In this document: piece by piece, positions 1 through 5,429 of the stretch
How the letters are laid out: every line of letters starts with the position of its first letter
How positions within the stretch are numbered: position 1 is the stretch's first letter
NCBI GenBank assembly: GCA_020049615.1
Contig: JAIFKN010000219.1
Coordinates: forward strand, 1 to 5,429
Source: a bacterium
Lineage (GTDB): Bacteria; Planctomycetota; UBA11346
Reading direction: 5' to 3'
Length of the DNA stretch: 5,429 nt
Notes under the pieces: model-generated
Databases searched by the model: none
The model's input: only the letters and a program-made list of their open reading frames with translations
Told to the model about the DNA's origin: nothing
Position numbers and translations under genes: made by a program

Positions 1-300
1 ATCGAGGACATGGTGGCCAAGCAGCGTCTCGCCCCCGGCGACGTCATCGTGGTCGAGGCACAACCCGCCGAGGCGGGCTACACCCACGCCCGCACCACGC
101 CATTCTACCCGGAATGGTACCTGCTCGCCACGAAGGGCTCCCAGGATCTGGCCAAGACCATCGCCGCCCTCTGCCTGGCCATGCCAGCGGACCATCCCGC
201 CCTGGCCAAGACCGAGGCCAGCGGTTGGGTCGCTCCTGCCGACCTCAGCCCGACCTTGGACGTCCTGCGCCTGCTCAAGCAGGCTCCATTCGACCACTGA
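1..300 (+). CDS. PhnD/TtrS-type periplasmic substrate-binding protein, C-terminal end (partial)
   Basis: This is the last 99 codons of a gene that begins before the window; the frame is open from base 1 and ends at TGA 298-300. The protein aligns without gaps to the C-terminal 99 residues of the complete gene at 390-1271, with 67 identical residues by my count, so the two are tandem paralogues. Shared motifs include AKQR, VVEAQP, the [11 protein letters not shown] block, DHPAL, a GW.AP.DL motif and LRLLKQ near the end. The FYPEW and GW.AP.DL motifs resemble the C-terminal lobe of phosphonate-binding-like (PhnD family) domains, especially the sensor part of TtrS-type kinases. Many differences in the conserved block are silent third-position changes, which suggests an old duplication kept under selection. 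The N-terminal lobe and signal peptide cannot be seen. The ligand is unknown. The family assignment is fairly sure; the role as a sensor partner is inferred from the neighbouring chemoreceptor. Confidence 0.85.
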   Translation: MEDMVAKQRLAPGDVIVVEAQPAEAGYTHARTTPFYPEWYLLATKGSQDLAKTIAALCLAMPADHPALAKTEASGWVAPADLSPTLDVLRLLKQAPFDH

Positions 301-340
301 AGCCGAGGCGCGACTGGGTTACGACGCCGTCCAGAGATCC

Positions 341-369
341 TTGCCTGTCTCGGCTCGGCGTGGTATGCT
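341..369 (+). promoter_or_regulatory. Candidate sigma-70-type promoter for the second binding protein and chemoreceptor
   Basis: A TTGCCT box at 341-346 and a TATGCT box at 364-369 are separated by exactly 17 bases. Each matches the -35 or -10 consensus at 4 of 6 positions. The bases just before the -10 box are TGG, giving an extended -10 (TGn). Transcription would begin near 376, leaving a short leader of about 14 bases before the ATG at 390. The site lies in the 89-base gap between the two binding-protein genes, the only sizeable non-coding stretch here. If active, it would let the second binding protein and the chemoreceptor be expressed apart from the first copy. It was found by eye, and sigma-factor preferences of this organism are unknown. 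Confidence 0.45.
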
Positions 370-380
370 GAGTTGCGCCC

Positions 381-384
381 GGAG
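381..384 (+). promoter_or_regulatory. Ribosome binding site of the second binding protein
   Basis: GGAG lies 5 bases before the ATG at 390. An in-frame TGA at 369-371 stops any longer reading frame, so the site and the stop together fix the start at 390. Confidence 0.65.
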
Positions 385-389
385 ATCCA

Positions 390-1271
390 ATGCTGAATTC
401 ATGCATCCTCGCCTCCCTGCTGACCTGCTTGGCCTGGGCTGGCCCTGGACTCGTCGCCGGCGAATCTCCGCTGCGCCTGGGCGTGCTCGCCAACCGCGGG
501 GAACTGGCGGCACGTACCCAGTGGAGCGAGTTCGCCGCCTGGCTGGGCCAGCAGGCCGGACGCCCTGGGGAATTGACCCCCCTCGCCATCGGCCAGGTCC
601 CGAAGGCGGTGGGCGACGCCACGGTGGATCTCCTGATCTGCAATCCCGGTCTCGCCGCGCGGGTCGTCCAGGAGAGCGGCGCCGTCCCGATCGCCACCTG
701 GAAGGCCAAGGACGGCTCGACCCGCATGGCCGGGGTCATCATCGCCAACCCCAAGGCTGGCATCGCCGGACTGGGGGATCTGCGTGGACGCAAAGTCATG
801 ACCTACGGTGACGACTCAGCCGGAGCGTGGCAGTTCCAGGCCGCCCTGCTGCAGAGTCGCGGTCTTGATCCGACCAAGGACATCCAACGGACCATCTCCA
901 AGAAGCAGGACGATATCGTCCTGGCGGTGAAGGCTGGCGCCTTCGATGCCGGCTTCGTGCGCAACGGCGTGGTCGAGGATCTCATCGCCAAGCAGCGCAT
1001 CGCGGTCGGCGATGTCGTGGTGGTCGAGGCCCAGCCGACCGAACCTGGCTTTGCCCACGCCCGGACCACGCCGTTCTATCCGGAGTGGTTCCTCCTTGCC
1101 ACCCGTGCCTCGCAGGCCCTGGTCCAGCCCTTGGCTGCGGCCTGCCTCGCCCTGCCCACCGATCATCCCGCCCTGATCAAGGCCGAGATCACCGGATGGA
1201 TCGCCCCCGTGGATCTCGCTCCGACCCTTGAACTGCTACGTCTGCTCAAGCAGCCACCATTCGACCGCTGA
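390..1271 (+). CDS. PhnD/TtrS-type periplasmic substrate-binding protein (phosphonate-binding-like)
   Basis: A complete 293-residue protein, close to the usual size of PhnD-family binding proteins. Residues 1-24 form a signal peptide with a hydrophobic core and a likely cleavage after VAG (22-24); the n-region lacks a positive charge, which is odd. The mature protein opens with a strand like those of the family ([10 protein letters not shown], about 28-37). It continues with an ICNPG motif (83-87), a LRGRKV segment typical of this fold, the TTPFYPEW motif (226-233) and GWIAP (269-273). These last motifs match the sensor domain of TtrS-type kinases better than transport-type PhnD, from memory of the families. 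The mature part has only two cysteines, C84 and C252. It should be a two-lobed periplasmic binder of a small, probably anionic ligand. It follows a paralogue and precedes a chemoreceptor by 8 bases, with no permease or ATPase in view, so a sensing role is more likely than uptake. The ligand is not determinable. Confidence 0.85.
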   Translation: MLNSCILASLLTCLAWAGPGLVAGESPLRLGVLANRGELAARTQWSEFAAWLGQQAGRPGELTPLAIGQVPKAVGDATVDLLICNPGLAARVVQESGAVPIATWKAKDGSTRMAGVIIANPKAGIAGLGDLRGRKVMTYGDDSAGAWQFQAALLQSRGLDPTKDIQRTISKKQDDIVLAVKAGAFDAGFVRNGVVEDLIAKQRIAVGDVVVVEAQPTEPGFAHARTTPFYPEWFLLATRASQALVQPLAAACLALPTDHPALIKAEITGWIAPVDLAPTLELLRLLKQPPFDR

Positions 1272-1279
1272 GGCAGTCC

Positions 1280-2953
1280 ATGCAACTCGGTCTGGTCTGG
1301 AGGGTCGTCCCGGTCCTGGTCGTCGCGCTTGTCCTCGTACTCGGCGGATCGGCTTGGATGCTTCTGCGCGGTCAGCGCGACTCGGCTTCGCATCTGCAGG
1401 CGGCGGTGGCGGAGAACCTCCGCTCCGCCGGCACTGAGGCCGACCATCGCGCGGTGGCCGATGCGCAACAGCGCCAGGATGGCCTGATGGGCATGCTCGC
1501 CACCATCGCGCCAGCGGCATTGGCCTCCTACGATCTCAGCGCCTTGGAGACCTACCTGCAGACGGCCCACGAAGGTGGCGGTAGCCGCTGGCTCGCCTAC
1601 GTCGCCACGGACGGCAAGATCCTGGCCCAGCGTGGTGAGGCCGTCGCTGGCGAGACTCCCATCGAGCGGCCCATCACCGCTGACGGCCAGCGTCTTGGCT
1701 GCGTCCGCATGATCGCCGATGGTCGCGGCCTCGTGGCGGAGCGGAAACGCGTCGCTGCCGAGCAGCAGACCCAACTGGAGACCCTCTCGACCGCCAGTGC
1801 CGAGGCCGAGTCGCGCACGCGCAACATGCTCACCTGGACGATCGCTGTGGCAGCCGCCATCCTGGCGCTAGTCGTCGGCACGATGATCTGGCGCATCGCT
1901 GCCCTGCTGCACACAGCTGGACAGAGGCTCGAGGAGATCAGTGGCGGTCGCCTGACTGCCAGCGACGTGCCACGGCGCAGGCTCGACACCCTGGCCAGCC
2001 GTGGCGATGAGCTTGGCAGCCTCGGCCGCAGCCTGCGCGCAGCAGAGAACTATCTGCAGTCGCTGGGCGCCAGCGCCGGCAGCATAGCCGACGGCGACCT
2101 CGGCGTGCGTGTCGAGATGCGCGGACCGCAGGACGAACTCGGCGCCGCCTTTGCCCGCATGGTGGACCAGCTACGCGGGGCGGTCGGCGCGGTGGCGAAA
2201 GCCACCTCCGCTTTGGCAACTAGCGCCACCGCCCTGGGCGAGGTCTGTGCCAGACTCGATGTCAACGCCAGCACCGCCAACACGGCCGCCAACGCCATGG
2301 CCGAGACCGGCAGCAAGGGCCTGCAGCATGTGCAGTCGGTGTCGGCAGGCGCCGAGGAGCTGTCAGCCAGCGTGCGAGAGGTCGCCAACGGCACCCAAGG
2401 CATGGCCAAGCAGGTCGACAGCACGGCCGGTACGGCCACCGCCGTCTCGGAGGCGACACGGGCGATCATCGCCGCCGCCAACGGTATCACCGCCATCGCT
2501 TCGCGCACCAGCCTGCTGGCGCTCAACGCCACCATCGAAGCCGCGCGCGCCGGCGATGCGGGCCGTGGCTTCGCCGTGGTTGCCAGCGAGGTGAAGACGT
2601 TGTCCAACGAGGCTGCCCAGCAAGCCGTCAGCATCCGCGGCACCATCGACGTGCTGCTGCCTCGGATCGACGAACTGGGTCGAGGCACCGAGCAGGCCCG
2701 TCAGGCCGCCTTGGCCAACGCATCGGCAATCGAGGAACAGTCCGCAACCACAGCCGAGATGTCGCGCAGCCTTTCCGAGGCTTCCACCGGGCTGTCAGGC
2801 ATCGTGCAAGAGGCTGCTCGCGTGGCAGGACAGGTGTCTGATCTCGCAGGTATCGCCGGCGAGATCAGACAGGCTGCTTCCCAGCTCGATAGCCTCGTGC
2901 AGTCGTTGAGGAAGACCGTTGACGGTTTCCGCAACCTGCACGTTGGCGTCTGA
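1280..2953 (+). CDS. Methyl-accepting chemotaxis protein with two HAMP-like domains
   Basis: A 557-residue transmembrane chemoreceptor. A first membrane helix lies at about 7-27. A periplasmic sensor of about 150 residues follows, including a PAS/Cache-like stretch ([12 protein letters not shown] from 104, LGCVRM at 139-144). A second membrane helix lies at about 183-207. Two HAMP-like units come next, the first after the membrane ending near a [11 protein letters not shown] segment, the second centred on [10 protein letters not shown] (from 270) and [12 protein letters not shown]. The rest is the helical signalling hairpin, whose conserved tip reads [20 protein letters not shown] around 410-430, followed by [12 protein letters not shown]. 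The tip binds CheA and CheW in this family. The C-terminus (LHVGV) lacks a CheR-tethering pentapeptide of the NWETF type. A GAGG-like ribosome site overlaps the preceding stop (1270-1273), 6 bases before the ATG, which points to co-transcription with the binding protein. It may sense through that protein; this is inference. Confidence 0.93.
   Translation: MQLGLVWRVVPVLVVALVLVLGGSAWMLLRGQRDSASHLQAAVAENLRSAGTEADHRAVADAQQRQDGLMGMLATIAPAALASYDLSALETYLQTAHEGGGSRWLAYVATDGKILAQRGEAVAGETPIERPITADGQRLGCVRMIADGRGLVAERKRVAAEQQTQLETLSTASAEAESRTRNMLTWTIAVAAAILALVVGTMIWRIAALLHTAGQRLEEISGGRLTASDVPRRRLDTLASRGDELGSLGRSLRAAENYLQSLGASAGSIADGDLGVRVEMRGPQDELGAAFARMVDQLRGAVGAVAKATSALATSATALGEVCARLDVNASTANTAANAMAETGSKGLQHVQSVSAGAEELSASVREVANGTQGMAKQVDSTAGTATAVSEATRAIIAAANGITAIASRTSLLALNATIEAARAGDAGRGFAVVASEVKTLSNEAAQQAVSIRGTIDVLLPRIDELGRGTEQARQAALANASAIEEQSATTAEMSRSLSEASTGLSGIVQEAARVAGQVSDLAGIAGEIRQAASQLDSLVQSLRKTVDGFRNLHVGV
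2835..2871. repeat. Perfect 13-bp inverted repeat with 11-base loop
   Basis: TGTCTGATCTCGC at 2835-2847 is the exact reverse complement of GCGAGATCAGACA at 2859-2871. The pairing stops at a G/G mismatch on the outer side. It lies inside the chemoreceptor gene, about 80 bases before its stop, and about 100 bases downstream of the stop of the opposing operon. No T-run follows on either strand, so it is not a standard intrinsic terminator. It could fold in either transcript as a 3'-end stem-loop, mark a protein binding site, or be chance. The encoded residues (about 519-531) read as ordinary signalling-domain helix. Confidence 0.6.
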
Positions 2954-2968
2954 TCCGTTCGCCCAGAC

Positions 2969-3856
2969 CTACTGCGGCATCCAGTTCAGACCGACCGACA
3001 GGACCACGTCGCCGCTGTCCATGCCGGCGTCCTTCAGGTTCTCGCGGATGTCCTGGTCAAGCCAGTACGAGGCCTCGACCTCGACGAAGCCGTAGACGTC
3101 CTGTCCGAACATCGGGATGGTGGCACGGCCGCCGGCGACCAGCGTGGTCACGCCGGTCTTGTCCTCGCCGCCGACGACTTCGCGGTACTCGGCGTCAGCC
3201 AGATTGATCAACTGCCAGAACGCCAGGTCGACCGCATTGTACTGGATGAACTCGCGGCCGCCAAGACCAGCCCGGGTGGCTCGCCACTCGGTGGAGAGAT
3301 TCTGCTCGACTCCGGCGCCAAGCTCGACGCCTTCGACCGGCAGGGCCCACCATGCATCGACGCCGAGCCAGCGTTGACGATCCTTCAGCCAATTGTTGTA
3401 ATCGGCCGAGTAGACATCGCGCTGACTCGGATAGGTGACGTAGTTGAGATGCGGAATGATCTGCAGCAGCGGGATGTTGGCATCGCGCGGATCACGGATC
3501 TCGATCGCCCAATCGACCCGGATCTCGGTGCGGAGCAGTTCGCCAGGATTGAACTTGTGGCCTGGACGGGTGTAGTCGGTGCTCTGGCCGACAGCCCAGT
3601 CGGTGCAGAGGGCGACCCCGAGTCCGTAGCCGCGGAACTGGGCGTCGAGCGCCAACGCCGTATCATCGGCGATCACACGGTAGTCGTCGGTGACCTTGCT
3701 CTGCAAAGCAGCGTCAACGCCGACGAAATACTCAGGCGTAGTGCCGGCGGCGGCGCCGACCACCATGGGTGCGTAGGCGAACTCGTGATCCAGGGCGGCG
3801 GCGGAGCCGGCGGCGCAGAGGGCGAGGATCGTGGGGACGATTGCGGAACGGGTCAT
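2969..3856 (-). CDS. Exported protein, probable outer-membrane beta-barrel, unrecognised family
   Basis: A 295-residue protein that I do not recognise. Residues 1-21 are a clear signal peptide (one arginine, then a hydrophobic run, likely cleaved after the AAA at 19-21). The mature part has no long hydrophobic helix. It is rich in segments of alternating polar and apolar residues with many aromatics, such as about 109-120, 129-142, 162-184, 237-268 and the final strand at 284-293 ending in LNWMPQ. This fits a transmembrane barrel of the outer membrane, although the last residue is not the usual F or W. The frame stays open far upstream, through gpsA, but the start at 3856 is supported by the signal peptide, an AAGGAAG ribosome site 7 bases upstream and an ATGA overlap with the gpsA stop. 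It is the last gene of the operon and ends 15 bases from the converging chemoreceptor gene. A channel or structural role is a guess. Confidence 0.8.
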   Translation of the reverse strand: MTRSAIVPTILALCAAGSAAALDHEFAYAPMVVGAAAGTTPEYFVGVDAALQSKVTDDYRVIADDTALALDAQFRGYGLGVALCTDWAVGQSTDYTRPGHKFNPGELLRTEIRVDWAIEIRDPRDANIPLLQIIPHLNYVTYPSQRDVYSADYNNWLKDRQRWLGVDAWWALPVEGVELGAGVEQNLSTEWRATRAGLGGREFIQYNAVDLAFWQLINLADAEYREVVGGEDKTGVTTLVAGGRATIPMFGQDVYGFVEVEASYWLDQDIRENLKDAGMDSGDVVLSVGLNWMPQ

Positions 3857-4806
3857 GCGTCGTCTTCCTTGGGGGCGCGTGAAAGGAGCAGGTGCATGGC
3901 GGTGGCCACCGGAACGGATTCCCAGATGACGGATGTCACCTGGGATGCGATCGGCATCTCGACGGCCATCCGCCGCCCGAGCTCGACCGCCGCTCGGCAT
4001 GTCCAAGCACCTTCTGCAACGGTGCTTACCTGGGATAGAAAGTCCATGGGCTTCTGCCCCTGGGCAAGGGCCAGCCCCAGGGCGCGGTTGCGGCCATGGG
4101 GTGCGTAGCAGGTGGTGAGCAGGTCGCCGACTCCGGCGACGCCGGCGAAGGTGGCATCCTGGGCGCCGAGGGCGCGGCCGAGGCGGCGCATCTCGGCCAA
4201 CCCCCGGGCAAGCAGGGCGGCGCGGGCGTTGTCGCCCAGGCCCAGGCCCTCGCACATGCCACTGGCCACCGCGATGACGTTCTTGAGCGCGCCGCACAGC
4301 TCGACACCGACCAGGTCGGGCGAGGTGTAGATGCGCAGACGCGGTCCATGCAGCAGCTCGACCAGCTGGCGGCAGGTGCCGGCATCGCCAGCCGCCACCA
4401 GGCAGGCGGGCAGACGGCGCATGACCTCGATGGCGTGGCTCGGCCCGGAAAGGACGGCGAGTGGCCGGCCGGGCAGGGCAGTGGCGAGGATCTCGCTGAC
4501 CCGGGCCAGTGAGCCCTGTTCGAGGCCCTTGGCCAGCGACACCAGCGGCACGGCCGGGAGGCCGGGCAGCATCGCGGCGGTGGCGCGGGTGTGCTGGGTC
4601 GGCACGGCCCAGAGGACCAGGTCGGCCCCGGCCAGGGCGCCTGCATCGCTGGTGACGGTGATCGCCGCGGGCAACTCGGCCCCCTGCAGCTGCGGATGGC
4701 ACCCGGTCTTGGCCGGATCACGGCCCCACAGCACGACCGGGGTACGCTCGGCCGCCAGCACGGCGGCGGCGGTCCCCCAGGAACCGGTGCCCACAACGCC
4801 GATCAC
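3853..4806 (-). CDS. gpsA: Glycerol-3-phosphate dehydrogenase [NAD(P)+]
   Basis: A 317-residue cytoplasmic enzyme that reduces dihydroxyacetone phosphate to sn-glycerol-3-phosphate with NAD(P)H, supplying the backbone for phospholipids. The Rossmann motif GTGSWGTA (6-13) opens the protein. Next come LWAVPTQ (65-71), SLAKGLE (90-96), GPSHAIEV (121-128), and the catalytic-domain signature ELCGALKNV (169-177) with the expected active-site lysine K175. These are followed by GLGLGDNARAAL and GLAEM (about 187-206), AGVGDLLTTC (224-233) and the nucleotide-contacting GRNRALG (238-244). The start is GTG at 4806-4804, sharing a GTGA with the rbfA stop; GGAG 11 bases upstream is a distant ribosome site, so coupling to rbfA is likely. 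Its own stop overlaps the next gene as ATGA. The protein is slightly shorter than the usual 330 or so residues, apparently because the loop after the WGRD motif (27-30) is trimmed. The assignment is firm. Confidence 0.96.
   Translation of the reverse strand: MIGVVGTGSWGTAAAVLAAERTPVVLWGRDPAKTGCHPQLQGAELPAAITVTSDAGALAGADLVLWAVPTQHTRATAAMLPGLPAVPLVSLAKGLEQGSLARVSEILATALPGRPLAVLSGPSHAIEVMRRLPACLVAAGDAGTCRQLVELLHGPRLRIYTSPDLVGVELCGALKNVIAVASGMCEGLGLGDNARAALLARGLAEMRRLGRALGAQDATFAGVAGVGDLLTTCYAPHGRNRALGLALAQGQKPMDFLSQVSTVAEGAWTCRAAVELGRRMAVEMPIASQVTSVIWESVPVATAMHLLLSRAPKEDDA
3864..3870 (-). promoter_or_regulatory. Ribosome binding site of the exported protein
   Basis: On the minus strand this reads AAGGAAG, 7 bases before the ATG at 3856-3854 and inside the 3' end of gpsA. 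It is the strongest ribosome site in the leftward operon and selects the signal-peptide start over the longer open frame. Confidence 0.6.
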
Positions 4807-5222
4807 TGTTCGTCGGGCTCCACTTTCGGATCGGTCGGATCCGCCGCCGGCGGTTCCGGCTTCTCACCGTGGTCGGCGTCGGTGCGGCGGGCGCGGCCGA
4901 TGATCGCGTTCATCCGCTCGCGCTTCTCCTCGCGATCGTCGTAGGAGAACTGCAGCTCGGGGATCAGCCGGGTGCGCACCGTCGGCGCGTAGCTGGTGCG
5001 GATGAAGCCGCGGGCGTGGGCCAGGGCGTGCTCGGCTAGCTTACGCTCGCGCTGGCCACCGAGGACGGTCCAGAAGGCGGTGACCAGCTGCAGGTCGCCG
5101 CTCAGCTCGACCCGGGTGATGGTGAGCATGCCGATGCGCGGATCGTCCAGTCCGCGCACGGCGCTGGCGATCTCGCGATGCAGGAGCGAAGCGAGACGCT
5201 GCTGACGGGTGGGAGCGGGCAT
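4803..5222 (-). CDS. rbfA: 30S ribosome-binding factor RbfA
   Basis: A 139-residue protein matching RbfA, which binds the immature 30S subunit and aids late 16S rRNA maturation, including at low temperature. It opens with a basic helix (RQQRLASLLHREI, 6-18), followed by DDPRIGMLTITRVELSGDL (26-44), which corresponds to the family's conserved first strands. The kinked helix of the KH-like fold carries the AxG element as A70-R71-G72, then FIR. RLIPELQFSYDD (85-96) is the usual closing strand. From about 115 the protein continues in a proline-rich acidic tail that is not part of the core fold and is probably disordered. The ATG lies 7 bases after the infB stop without a clear ribosome site, so it probably relies on ribosomes finishing infB. 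The infB-rbfA order is widely conserved in bacteria, which supports the call. Confidence 0.95.
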   Translation of the reverse strand: MPAPTRQQRLASLLHREIASAVRGLDDPRIGMLTITRVELSGDLQLVTAFWTVLGGQRERKLAEHALAHARGFIRTSYAPTVRTRLIPELQFSYDDREEKRERMNAIIGRARRTDADHGEKPEPPAADPTDPKVEPDEQ

Positions 5223-5229
5223 CGCCGGG

Positions 5230-5429
5230 TCAGGTCGCCGCAGCCTTGCGCGGGACCTTCTCCTTGAGGTAGAACTCCATCAGGTCGCCGGTCTTGATGT
5301 CCTGGAAACCCTCGACCGTCAGGCCACATTCGAAGCCCTCGCGGACCTCCTTGACGTCCTCCTTGAAGCGCCGCAGCGAGCCGACCTTGCCGGCATGGAG
5401 GATGTTGGAGTCGCGGGTGATGCGCATGA
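5230..5429 (-). CDS. infB: Translation initiation factor IF-2, C-terminal end (partial)
   Basis: These are the last 65 complete codons of infB; the gene continues beyond the right edge of the window. The residues match the end of IF-2 domain C2, which binds the formyl-methionine end of initiator tRNA. They include a [14 protein letters not shown] segment, the strongly conserved [12 protein letters not shown], then GFECGL and [11 protein letters not shown]. The methionine near the edge (codon 5427-5425) is internal, not a start, because it aligns with the strand that precedes the RD motif. The protein ends with a short basic and alanine tail (VPRKAAAT). It heads the visible part of the leftward operon with rbfA and gpsA. 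The call is firm despite the truncation, as this C-terminal block is among the most conserved parts of IF-2. Confidence 0.95.
   Translation of the reverse strand, partial: MRITRDSNILHAGKVGSLRRFKEDVKEVREGFECGLTVEGFQDIKTGDLMEFYLKEKVPRKAAAT

Noticed and set aside
301..355. A 7-bp inverted repeat (AGCCGAG at 301-307, CTCGGCT at 349-355) after the first binding-protein gene, as a terminator
   Set aside because: The loop is 41 bases and no T-run follows, so it is weak and likely chance.
420..431. A lipoprotein box (LLTC) in the signal peptide of the second binding protein
   Set aside because: The cysteine is at residue 13, too early and preceded by T instead of G, A or S. The hydrophobic core continues past it to a better signal peptidase I site after residue 24.
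2109..2688. Long open frames on both strands within the chemoreceptor gene
   Set aside because: They are compositionally biased off-frame translations with no recognisable domains, while the chemoreceptor frame has clear conserved motifs through the same stretch.
2912..2928. A short hairpin (ACCGT/ACGGT) near the end of the chemoreceptor gene as a terminator
   Set aside because: The stem is at most 5 bp with an almost absent loop and has no T-run.
3374..4108. A 244-codon plus-strand open frame opposite the exported protein and gpsA
   Set aside because: No family motif and no convincing ribosome site; it is explained by the high GC of the opposite-strand genes.
2969..4702. A single 577-codon minus-strand open frame covering the exported protein and most of gpsA in another frame
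   Set aside because: The upstream part is low-complexity, proline- and arginine-rich translation typical of an off-frame in GC-rich DNA. The signal peptide, ribosome site and overlap with the gpsA stop place the real start at 3856.
4840..4860. A GC palindrome (CCGCCGGCGG) in the rbfA tail
   Set aside because: It falls in low-complexity codons for a proline- and alanine-rich tail, where such palindromes are expected in GC-rich DNA.

Overview
The window comes from a GC-rich, Gram-negative, probably flagellated bacterium. It encodes exported periplasmic proteins, a candidate outer-membrane protein, a chemoreceptor and standard bacterial translation genes. The phylum cannot be fixed from the sequence; a Planctomycetota/PVC or proteobacterial origin are both possible, and I hold this with low confidence. 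Genes fill nearly the whole window. The only gap of note is 301-389, which holds a candidate promoter and a ribosome binding site.

The left half, on the + strand (1-2953), looks like a sensory module. It has the C-terminal end of one PhnD/TtrS-type periplasmic binding protein (1-300), then a complete paralogue (390-1271), then a methyl-accepting chemotaxis protein (1280-2953) 8 bases further on. The two binding proteins match at 67 of 99 aligned C-terminal residues. Their C-terminal motifs (FYPEW, GW.AP.DL) resemble the sensor half of TtrS-type histidine kinases. No transporter permease or ATPase lies in the window. The simplest inference is that the binding proteins present a small ligand, perhaps an oxyanion, to the chemoreceptor.

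The right half, on the - strand (5429 down to 2969), is a housekeeping operon read right to left: infB (3' end), rbfA, gpsA and an unrecognised exported protein. rbfA starts 7 bases after infB stops. The next two junctions are 4-base stop/start overlaps (GTGA, then ATGA), so the genes are probably translationally coupled. IF-2 and RbfA serve translation initiation and 30S maturation, and GpsA makes glycerol-3-phosphate for phospholipids. The last protein has a signal peptide and beta-strand-rich segments, which suggests an outer-membrane barrel.

The two blocks converge with a 15-base gap. A perfect 13-bp inverted repeat with an 11-base loop lies at 2835-2871, inside the 3' end of the chemoreceptor gene and about 100 bases beyond the stop of the opposing operon. 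It is the clearest structure the gene calls do not explain. I see no plainly new system. The paired binding proteins with a chemoreceptor, the inverted repeat and the unknown exported protein in a translation operon are the points most worth following.
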